Shown piece by piece: positions 57,305 to 64,000 of a stretch of 64,000 nucleotides of DNA. Position 1 is the stretch's first letter. The number at the start of each line of letters is the position of its first letter. Where the stretch lies: NCBI GenBank assembly GCA_023423775.1, contig JAFAEZ010000023.1:12467-76466 (forward strand), read 5' to 3'. The notes under the pieces are model-generated. The model searched no databases, was not told the origin of the DNA, and saw only the letters and a program-made list of their open reading frames with translations. This DNA comes from Pseudomonadota bacterium. Lineage in GTDB: Bacteria; Pseudomonadota; Alphaproteobacteria; Sphingomonadales; Sphingomonadaceae. The translations under genes and the position numbers were made by a program.

Positions 57305-57655
57305 TCAGACGGTCATGCTCCGCAATATTGCGCTGAGGTCGGCGGCGCGGAACGGCTTCTGCAGCACCGGCCGATCGCGATAGGGCTCTGAAATGCCCTT
57401 GATGCCGTAGCCGGTGGCGAACAGGAATGGGATGCCGCGCTCCACCAGCACTTGGGCAACCGGGAAACTCGGCTCGCCGGCCAGATTGACATCGAGCATG
57501 GCGAGATCGAACGCGCTGTCGCGCGCCAGGGCCAGCGCATGCTCGAGGCGACCGGCAAGGCCCGCTACCTCGTGGCCCAGCTCGAGCAGCATGTCCTCGA
57601 TATTCATCGCGACCAGCATCTCGTCCTCGACCACCAGGATCCGCAGGCGCGGCAT
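57305..57655 (-). CDS. Single-domain response regulator
   Basis: 116 residues from the ATG at 57655 (MPRLRILVVEDEMLVAMN). The phosphoacceptor is Asp55 (AMLDVNL), with acidic residues Glu10/Asp11 and Lys in VLQKPF. There is no output domain. Three bases separate it from the HWE kinase gene, so it is the likely phosphotransfer partner. Confidence 0.88.
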   Translation of the reverse strand: MPRLRILVVEDEMLVAMNIEDMLLELGHEVAGLAGRLEHALALARDSAFDLAMLDVNLAGEPSFPVAQVLVERGIPFLFATGYGIKGISEPYRDRPVLQKPFRAADLSAILRSMTV

Positions 57656-57657
57656 GG

Positions 57658-59565
57658 TCAACCCCGCTCGTCCCGGCTGCGCATCGCCTCGAACCCCGCA
57701 TCGATCGTGCAGCGCAGGCCGTCAGGCTCGAAATGGATGGTAGCGCGGCCGCCCAGGTCAGCGCTCAGGCCGCGCTCGATCAGGCGCGACCCGAACCCGC
57801 GGGCCGCCGGGGCCACTACCTCGGGGCCCCCATTTTCTTTCCATTCCAGTCGCAAGCCCGTCTCATCCAGGAACCAGCGGATCGCCACGCGACCCCCGTC
57901 GATGCTGAGCGCCCCGTACTTGGCGGCGTTGGTGCTAAGTTCGTGCAGCGCCAGCGCTAGCGCCAGCGCGGCGCGCGGCCCCAGCCACACTTCCTCGCCG
58001 TCAACGGCAAAGCGGTCCGGCGCGAAATGCTCGGTTGAATCCCGCACCACCCGCTCAAGCGATGCGCCTTCCCAATTCTGATCGGTGAGCAGATTGTGAG
58101 CGCGCGAGAGTGCCATCAACCGCGCCTCGAACCGCGCCCGCGCCTCATCGAGCGGGATGCCAGGCTTCAAGGTCTGGAAAGCGATTGCCTGCACGGTCGC
58201 CAACGTGTTTTTCACTCTGTGGTTGAGCTCGTTGATCAGTAGCCGCTGCCGTTCCTCGCCAAGCTTTCGCTCGTGGATATCCTCGGTCGCGCCATACCAG
58301 AGCACGACCTCGCCCGCGGCGTCAAAGCGTGGAAAGGCGCGTGAACGGGCCCATCGATACCCGCCTTCGCGGCGCAGGATGCGATGCTCAATATCGAACG
58401 GATCGCCGGTCTCGAGGCTGAGCCCCCACGCTTGCAATGTTTGGGCCCTGTCATCGGGGTGGATGCCATTGGCCCAGGCGTCGCCGTCGCCTTCCATGCC
58501 AGTCCACTCGTACCAGCGCCGGGCAATACGGTTGACATTGCCGGAGGGAAGCGACGTCCAACTGACCTGCGGGTTCAGCTCCACCGCGTGTCGGTAATGA
58601 TCTTCCGACTCGCGCAGCCATTGCTCGGCCTGCGCGCGTTCAAGAGCATCCCAGGTACGCTCGGCGACGTCGCGAGCCATCGCAATCTCGGATTTCATCC
58701 ATGCGCGGGGTTTGCCATCGAGGACATAGAGCAATGCCTTGATGCCACCGCCGCGTACCAACGGCACCACGATCATCGCGCGACCGCCGACCGCGGTCCA
58801 GCCGTCCACGTGGCGTCCCGAAAAAGGGGCGAAACTCTGCACTTCGCCGATCGCAATGGGCTCGCCGGCACGCAGGAAATCGGCAGCGCCCGCGCCGAAA
58901 GCGGCGAGCGGCGCGCTCTGCCCGGTGAGGCTCTCCGTTTCCGGGTCCCGCGTCCATTCGCGCCGCGCCGCCACGGTCGTCTCGGAAGGATCTACCTCGG
59001 CATAGCCGACCCGCGCAGCGCCAAGGTATTCCCCGAGCAACTCGATCGCTGCCGCTTTGATTTCGGCCGGCTCGCGCAGGTGACGAAGCCTGTCGGCAAG
59101 CTTCATCTGGAAAGACAGGCGCCGCTCCGCGAATACTGTTCGCGTGATCTCGTGGCCATGATTGAGGATTCCGGCGACGGCCCCATCCTCGCCCATCACT
59201 GGCGTGAAGCTGTAGTTCCAGTAGGTCTCCTCGAGGATGCCGTTGCGCGTCATCGGCAGCATCTGGTCGTAGAATGACATGCCCTGGCCGCTATCGACGA
59301 CCTGCTGGAATTGCGGCTCGACGATATCCCAGATGTCCGGCCAGACTTCGCGCGCCGGCTTGCCCAAGGCTTCTGGATGGCGCAGCCCGGGAACCGGCGA
59401 CCACGCATCATTATAGATCAAGTGGAAATCGGGGCCCCAATAGATGGCCGTCGGATAGGGCGTGCGCTCGCACAGGCTCAGCGCGAAGCGCAGGCTCGCC
59501 GGCCAGTCCTCCATCGGCCCAAGCGGCGTCGACGCCCAGTCAAAGCCGCGGATGAGGTCGCTCAT
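57658..59565 (-). CDS. HWE-family sensor histidine kinase (PAS-GAF-PAS)
   Basis: 635 residues from the ATG at 59565; a TTG at 59658 would add 31 residues. There are no membrane spans, so it is cytoplasmic. In order: a PAS-like domain (to about 160), a GAF-like domain (165-320), a second PAS with PAC (335-455) and an HWE kinase core. The phosphorylated His is in INELNHRVKN, and the ATPase part has LHELSTNAAKYGAL and RGFGSRLIERGL. HWE kinases are found mainly in alphaproteobacteria and often respond to light, redox or stress. The signal is unknown. Confidence 0.88.
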   Translation of the reverse strand: MSDLIRGFDWASTPLGPMEDWPASLRFALSLCERTPYPTAIYWGPDFHLIYNDAWSPVPGLRHPEALGKPAREVWPDIWDIVEPQFQQVVDSGQGMSFYDQMLPMTRNGILEETYWNYSFTPVMGEDGAVAGILNHGHEITRTVFAERRLSFQMKLADRLRHLREPAEIKAAAIELLGEYLGAARVGYAEVDPSETTVAARREWTRDPETESLTGQSAPLAAFGAGAADFLRAGEPIAIGEVQSFAPFSGRHVDGWTAVGGRAMIVVPLVRGGGIKALLYVLDGKPRAWMKSEIAMARDVAERTWDALERAQAEQWLRESEDHYRHAVELNPQVSWTSLPSGNVNRIARRWYEWTGMEGDGDAWANGIHPDDRAQTLQAWGLSLETGDPFDIEHRILRREGGYRWARSRAFPRFDAAGEVVLWYGATEDIHERKLGEERQRLLINELNHRVKNTLATVQAIAFQTLKPGIPLDEARARFEARLMALSRAHNLLTDQNWEGASLERVVRDSTEHFAPDRFAVDGEEVWLGPRAALALALALHELSTNAAKYGALSIDGGRVAIRWFLDETGLRLEWKENGGPEVVAPAARGFGSRLIERGLSADLGGRATIHFEPDGLRCTIDAGFEAMRSRDERG

Positions 59566-59688
59566 ACCGGGAGGATCGATCTCGGGCTGATGGAATGTCG
59601 ACGCCAAGGGACCGCTTGCTCCAAACAGGCCAAGAAACCGATCCTGTCTCTTTTCCAAAAAGCAGCTGCGGGCGCAATGGCCGCGATG

Positions 59689-60915
59689 TCAGGCGAGCGC
59701 CGCCTGCTTCTCCTCCGCCAGTCGATCGAGCTCGGCCCGGCTCTTCTTTTCGGCGGCCGACTTCAGCTGCCCGCAGGCGGCCATGATGTCGCGGCCGCGC
59801 GGGCGGCGGATCGGCGCGCTGATGCCGGCCTCGAACACGATGTCCGAGAAGCGCGCTACGCGCTCCGGCGTGGAGCATTCGTAGGGTGCGCCGGGCCAGG
59901 GATTGAACGGGATCAGGTTCACCTTGGCCGGCAATTTGTATTTGCGGATCAGGCGGACCAGTTCGCGCGCATCCTCGTCGCTGTCGTTCTTGTCCTTCAG
60001 CATCACATATTCGAACGTGATGCGGCGGGCATTATTGGCGCCGGGATAATCGGCGCAGGCCTGGAGCAGCTCCTCGATGCCGTATTTGCGATTGAGGGGC
60101 ACGATCTCGTCGCGGACTTCCTTGGTCACCGCGTGCAGCGAGACGGCCAGGTTGACCCCGATCTCCTCGCCGGCCTTCTCCATCATCGGCACGACGCCCG
60201 AGGTGGAGAGCGTGATGCGGCGGCGCGAGAGGCCGATGCCGTCGCCATCCATGATGATCTTCAGACCGTCGCGGACATTGTCGAAATTGTAGAGCGGCTC
60301 GCCCATGCCCATCATCACGATGTTCGAGAGCATGCGGCCTTCGGGCTGCGAGGGCCATTCGCCGAGCGTGTCGCGGGCGAGCATGACCTGGCCTACGATC
60401 TCGCCAGCGGTGAGGTTACGCACCAGCCGCATCGTGCCGGTATGGCAGAAGCGGCAGTTCAAGGTGCAGCCGACCTGGCTCGAAACGCACAGCGTGCCGC
60501 GGTCCGCGTCGGGGATGAACACCATCTCGTAATCGTTGCCGTCGCGGGTGCGCAGCAGCCATTTGCGGGTGCCGTCGGTGGACAGCAGATGTTCGACGAC
60601 TTCGGGCCGCTCGATCACGAAGCGCTCCGCGAGCCAGGCCTGATGGGCCTTGGCGATGTCGCTCATGGCGCTGAACTCGGTGGCGCCGCGATTGTAGATC
60701 TGGTGCCATATCTGCTTGGCGCGCAGCTTGGCCTGCTTCGGCTCCAGCCCGGCCCGCTCGAGTTCGGCGCGGATCTGGTCTCGCGAGAGCCCAACCAGAT
60801 CGACGCGCGTTTCGTCGCCCGCGGGAAGCGCGCGCGGGACGGGGACCGGGTCAAAATGCCCGGCAATCTGCATGCCAGCTGTCATATGGCGCCCATGTAG
60901 CGGCAATGCCGCCAT
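59689..60915 (-). CDS. rlmN: Dual-specificity RNA methyltransferase RlmN
   Basis: 408 residues from the ATG at 60915; ATGs at 60885 and 60873 (the latter giving [14 protein letters not shown]) are also plausible. The radical-SAM motif CTLNCRFC is intact, as are the GGEP-like MGMGEPL block and the catalytic cysteine region near the C-terminus (AACGQL). RlmN methylates C2 of A2503 in 23S rRNA and A37 in some tRNAs. Confidence 0.95.
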   Translation of the reverse strand: MAALPLHGRHMTAGMQIAGHFDPVPVPRALPAGDETRVDLVGLSRDQIRAELERAGLEPKQAKLRAKQIWHQIYNRGATEFSAMSDIAKAHQAWLAERFVIERPEVVEHLLSTDGTRKWLLRTRDGNDYEMVFIPDADRGTLCVSSQVGCTLNCRFCHTGTMRLVRNLTAGEIVGQVMLARDTLGEWPSQPEGRMLSNIVMMGMGEPLYNFDNVRDGLKIIMDGDGIGLSRRRITLSTSGVVPMMEKAGEEIGVNLAVSLHAVTKEVRDEIVPLNRKYGIEELLQACADYPGANNARRITFEYVMLKDKNDSDEDARELVRLIRKYKLPAKVNLIPFNPWPGAPYECSTPERVARFSDIVFEAGISAPIRRPRGRDIMAACGQLKSAAEKKSRAELDRLAEEKQAALA

Positions 60916-60933
60916 TTTTCCAGTGGCGCGGCG

Positions 60934-61416
60934 TCAGCGCCTGGCGCAGGCGATTGCGGCGGCGTCGATCGCCGTGGCAGCGCCGCGCAACCGGTAATAA
61001 TCCCGCACGAGCGCGCCGCGTTCGGATCGCGTCTCTATCGTCATGTTGATCCCGCCGCGCATCGCCGCGACAATCTCGGCGTCGGCGCGGGGATCCGGCG
61101 CCCAGGCGTTGGCGCCGCCGGCGACCAACTGGAATGTGCGATCGTCGATCCGCAGCATCACCGCCGATTCCGCCCGTTTGGCCCGGCTCAGGCGGACGTG
61201 AAGCTGGCCGCTCACGCCACGCCCCGGCCAATAGCCGATCGACGCGAACGGCTTCCACCCCTGCGGCTTGGGCGCGCGATCGGGCTCCGCAATCGCGAAA
61301 CAGCGCTCCTTTTCGCGAAACGCGCCCCATTGCGAAAAAATTCCGAGCGACTGTCGCTGCGCCGTGGCCGGGGCCGCAAGGCACAGAGAAACAACAAGGA
61401 AAATCGCCGCCCGCAT
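60934..61416 (-). CDS. IalB-like (invasion-associated locus B family) secreted protein
   Basis: 160 residues with a signal peptide (MRAAIFLVVSLCLAAPATAQ). GIFSQWGAFREKERCFAIAEP and the closing YYRLRGAATAIDAAAIAC resemble IalB-type proteins. In non-pathogens the family has no clear role. It lies 18 bp upstream of rlmN and may share its transcript. Confidence 0.75.
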   Translation of the reverse strand: MRAAIFLVVSLCLAAPATAQRQSLGIFSQWGAFREKERCFAIAEPDRAPKPQGWKPFASIGYWPGRGVSGQLHVRLSRAKRAESAVMLRIDDRTFQLVAGGANAWAPDPRADAEIVAAMRGGINMTIETRSERGALVRDYYRLRGAATAIDAAAIACARR

Positions 61417-61553
61417 CGCTTGGACGTGATCAACGGTCTGTGGCGTTAAGGCAACAGAAAACCGCGTTTATCTGGGGTTCATGCAACTTCCGCCAGCCGC
61501 ATGCGCTGGGCTCCCCGCTCCCTGAAGGGACCCGTTAACCATTGGAGTACCTC

Positions 61554-62135
61554 ATGCGTAAGTATATTTTCGCCGCGCTTCTCGCAGGCACCGTTGCCGC
61601 TCCGGCGATGGCCCAGAATGCCGCGCCGTTCACCGGCCCGCGCGTCGAAGGCATTGTCGGCTGGGATCGCAACCAGGTCGAGGGTGCAGGCAAGGAAGAC
61701 GGTGTCACGTACGGCGCCGGCATCGGCTACGACTTCCAGATGGGCGGCATGGTCGCCGGCGTGGAAGCCGAAGCTACTGATTCCAGCGCCGACGCTTGCT
61801 CGAACGACGTGACCGTGGTCGGCGACCGCCTGTGTGTCGGCGCCAAGCGCGACCTCTATGTCGGCGGCCGTCTCGGCACCACCGTCACCCCCAACACCCT
61901 GCTCTATGCCAAGGCCGGCTATACCAACGGCCGCTTCGGCTACGACTATGATGATGGCGGCGACGGTTCGCTCGATTACGGCAACGGCCAGAACCTAGAC
62001 GGCGTCCGCATCGGCGCCGGCGCCGAGCACGCGATCGGCCCGAACAGCTTCATCAAGGCCGAATATCGCTACTCGAACTACGAACAGGACGTCGAGAAGC
62101 ACCAGGTGGTCGCCGGCTTCGGCTTCCGCTTCTGA
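61554..62135 (+). CDS. Outer-membrane beta-barrel protein
   Basis: 193 residues from the ATG at 61554, with TTGGAG upstream. A signal peptide (MRKYIFAALLAGTVAAPAMAQ) is followed by alternating beta-strands and a C-terminal strand ending in aromatic GFGFRF, the usual BAM signal. One likely disulfide loop (CSNDVTVVGDRLC). It resembles small alphaproteobacterial surface porin-like proteins (Omp25/31 style). Role unknown. Confidence 0.85.
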   Translation: MRKYIFAALLAGTVAAPAMAQNAAPFTGPRVEGIVGWDRNQVEGAGKEDGVTYGAGIGYDFQMGGMVAGVEAEATDSSADACSNDVTVVGDRLCVGAKRDLYVGGRLGTTVTPNTLLYAKAGYTNGRFGYDYDDGGDGSLDYGNGQNLDGVRIGAGAEHAIGPNSFIKAEYRYSNYEQDVEKHQVVAGFGFRF

Positions 62136-62162
62136 CCTGATCGCTTCAAGCGACCAACGGGA

Positions 62163-62195
62163 GGGTCGGGGCACTTGCCCCGGCCCTTCTTTTTT
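62163..62195 (+). terminator. Rho-independent terminator of the outer-membrane protein gene
   Basis: A 10-bp stem with one G-U pair (62163-62172 with 62177-62186), a 4-base loop, then TTCTTTTTT (62187-62195). Confidence 0.9.
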
Positions 62196-62208
62196 CCTCC
62201 GCTACCCA

Positions 62209-62237
62209 CTGGCAGGCGACGCAAGTCTCGTTATAAC
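62209..62237 (+). promoter_or_regulatory. Candidate promoter of dnaN-recF
   Basis: CTGGCA (62209-62214), 17 bases, TATAAC (62232-62237). The predicted start lies about 30 bases before the dnaN ATG and past the upstream terminator. Confidence 0.6.
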
Positions 62238-62272
62238 CGGGGTCCAAACCGAACATGCGGCAGGGGTAGTAA

Positions 62273-63385
62273 ATGAAGGCGACGATCGAACGGGCTACGC
62301 TCCTCAAGAGCCTGGGCCACGTCCAGTCCGTGGTGGAGCGCAGGAACACGATTCCGATCCTGTCCAACGTGCTGATCGAAGCCAGCGAGGAAGGCGGCAT
62401 CCGCCTGATGGCGACCGACCTCGACCTGCAGGTCAATGAGACCGTGGAGGCCCAGGTGCAGCAGGCCGGCGCCACCACCGTTTCGGCCCACACCCTGTTC
62501 GACATCGCGCGCAAGCTGCCCGAGGGCAGCCAGGTCGAGATTTCGGCCGCCGAAGGCAAGATGCAGATCAATGCCGGCCGCGCGCGCTTCAACCTCGCCA
62601 CGCTGCCGCGGGACGATTTCCCGGTCATCGCCGAGGGCGAACTGCCGACCCGGTTCGAGCTGCCGGCGGCGACGCTGCGCCAGATTATCGACAAGACCCG
62701 CTTCGCGATCTCGACCGAGGAAACCCGTTACTATCTGAACGGCATCTTCCTGCACGTGTCCGACGAGGCCCAGCCGGTGCTGAAGGCCGCCGCCACCGAC
62801 GGCCACCGCCTCGCCCGCGTCACCGTGCCGCGGCCCGAGGGCGCGCAGGGCATGCCCGACGTGATCATCCCGCGCAAATGCGTCGCCGAGCTCAGGAAGC
62901 TGCTCGACGAAGTCGACGGCACCGTCCAGATCTCGCTCAGCGAATCCAAGATCCGCTTCGGCCTCGGCAACGCCATCCTGACCTCCAAGCTGATCGACGG
63001 CACCTTCCCGGATTACAGCCGCGTCATTCCGACCGCCAACGACAAGCTGCTGAAGATCGACCCGAAGAGCTTCATGGAAGGCGTCGACCGCGTCGCCACC
63101 ATTGCCAGCGAGAAGACGCGCGCGGTCAAGATGGCGCTCGATCGCGACCGGATCACGCTCTCGGTCACCAGCCCCGAGAACGGCACGGCGGCCGAGGAAG
63201 TGCCGGGCGATTATGCGGCGGACAGCTTCGAAATCGGCTTCAACGCGCGCTACCTGATGGACATTCTCGGCCAGATCGAGGGCGACACGGTCGAGGTCCA
63301 TCTCGCCGACGCTGCCGCCCCGACCCTGCTGCGCGAAAACGACAAAGCGCCCGCGCTCTACGTTCTGATGCCGATGCGGGTATAA
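62273..63385 (+). CDS. dnaN: DNA polymerase III subunit beta (sliding clamp)
   Basis: 370 residues, the usual three-domain clamp ([21 protein letters not shown]-terminus [10 protein letters not shown]). It tethers polymerase III to DNA. dnaA, usually upstream, is not here; the preceding gene is an outer-membrane protein behind a terminator. recF follows after 31 bp. Confidence 0.97.
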   Translation: MKATIERATLLKSLGHVQSVVERRNTIPILSNVLIEASEEGGIRLMATDLDLQVNETVEAQVQQAGATTVSAHTLFDIARKLPEGSQVEISAAEGKMQINAGRARFNLATLPRDDFPVIAEGELPTRFELPAATLRQIIDKTRFAISTEETRYYLNGIFLHVSDEAQPVLKAAATDGHRLARVTVPRPEGAQGMPDVIIPRKCVAELRKLLDEVDGTVQISLSESKIRFGLGNAILTSKLIDGTFPDYSRVIPTANDKLLKIDPKSFMEGVDRVATIASEKTRAVKMALDRDRITLSVTSPENGTAAEEVPGDYAADSFEIGFNARYLMDILGQIEGDTVEVHLADAAAPTLLRENDKAPALYVLMPMRV

Positions 63386-63416
63386 ATTTCGCGTCGAGCT
63401 GCTAGTTCGACGCGGG

Positions 63417-64000
63417 ATGTCCGTGCTCACCCGCCTCAGCCTGTTCAACTTCCGGTCCTATGCCGATGCCGTGATGGCCCCCGGCCCCGGTATTGTCGTG
63501 CTGACCGGCGAGAATGGGGCGGGCAAGACCAATGTGCTGGAGGCTGTGTCGCTGCTCTCGCCCGGGCGCGGGCTGCGCGGGGCGAGCCTGTCGCAGATGG
63601 CGAGGAGCGACGGCCCCGGCGGGTTTGCGGTTGCGGCGCGGCTCGACGACGTCGAGTTCGGCACCGGCGCCAGCGCGGCCGCGCCCGAGCGCAGGCAGGT
63701 CCGGATCAACGGCGCCGCCGCTTCGGCCACGACCCTCGCCGAATGGCTGTCGGTGCTGTGGCTGACGCCGGCGATGGACCGTCTCTTCACCGAAAGCGCC
63801 AGCGGCCGCCGCCGCTTCCTCGACCGGCTGGTGCTGGCCCTCGCCCCCGGCCACGCGGTCCATGCCGCACGCTACGAAGCCGCCATGCGCGCCCGCAACA
63901 AGCTGCTGGCCGAACCGCGGCCGGACCCCGACTGGCTCGCCGCCCTGGAAGCCCGCATGGTCGAGCACGGCACCGCCCTCGCCTCCGCCCGCGCTGAGAC
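63417..64000 (+). CDS. recF: DNA replication/repair protein RecF, 3'-truncated by the window
   Basis: Open from the ATG at 63417 to the window end, 194 codons. [20 protein letters not shown] and the Walker [15 protein letters not shown] at residues 32-45 identify RecF. It also has the [17 protein letters not shown] block. RecF loads RecA at gaps with RecO and RecR. Co-oriented with dnaN, the common arrangement. Confidence 0.95.
   Translation, partial: MSVLTRLSLFNFRSYADAVMAPGPGIVVLTGENGAGKTNVLEAVSLLSPGRGLRGASLSQMARSDGPGGFAVAARLDDVEFGTGASAAAPERRQVRINGAAASATTLAEWLSVLWLTPAMDRLFTESASGRRRFLDRLVLALAPGHAVHAARYEAAMRARNKLLAEPRPDPDWLAALEARMVEHGTALASARAE

Noticed and set aside
62136..62272. Possible replication origin before dnaN
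   Set aside because: No AT-rich unwinding region or cluster of TTATCCACA boxes; the space is filled by a terminator and a promoter.

Overview
This is a high-GC chromosomal window with the gene content of an alphaproteobacterium, most likely of the order Sphingomonadales. That placement is my inference from protein signatures: an HWE-family sensor kinase, heme A synthase, a MerC/Zur pair, an IalB-like protein next to rlmN, and an RG-rich extension on ribosomal protein S5. I see no insertion sequence, prophage, CRISPR array, rRNA gene or plasmid gene. No stretch over 300 bases lacks a gene.

Positions 1-9800 hold cell-wall and amino-acid genes. Two convergent L,D-transpeptidases share a bidirectional terminator. 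They are followed by a DUF4383 membrane protein, an ALDH7-type aldehyde dehydrogenase with a DUF72 protein, a stand-alone receiver protein, and a D-alanine catabolic operon (alr-dadA-ridA) diverging from an Lrp-type regulator. A lipoprotein and tRNA-Gln(UUG) come next. From 10000 to 25750 lie ilvE, ybjN-proC, ubiK, TspO, an RND efflux pair, tlyA, dxs, a merC-zur operon with a candidate Zur box, heme A synthase with cutA, a hydrolase, a GNAT enzyme and small orphan proteins.

The core, 25900-45370 on the minus strand, is one long ribosomal superoperon: rpsL-rpsG-fusA-tuf, then rpsJ to rplO, then secY-adk, an SRPBCC gene, and rpsM-rpsK-rpoA. A strong sigma70-type promoter precedes rpsL. A second precedes rpsM, inside the gap created by the SRPBCC gene. 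rplQ (L17), expected right after rpoA, is absent and a terminator sits there instead. Nearly every long intercistronic gap carries a GC-rich hairpin.

Positions 45390-48180 hold a coupled cupin/DUF3140 pair, a YggT protein, folD and a MarC protein. Positions 48170-55360 form the most distinctive region: a cell-envelope glycosylation locus with a GtrA-type flippase, a GtrB-type polyprenyl-phosphate glycosyltransferase, a SAM methyltransferase and three large multi-span membrane proteins. Two of these are tandem paralogues, and all three could be GT-C-type transferases. This resembles an expanded form of the three-part gtr system.

The last part has a secreted EF-hand protein, a cyclopropane-fatty-acid synthase family enzyme, an HWE kinase with its response regulator, rlmN, an IalB-like protein, an outer-membrane beta-barrel protein, dnaN and the 5' part of recF. 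dnaA is not adjacent.
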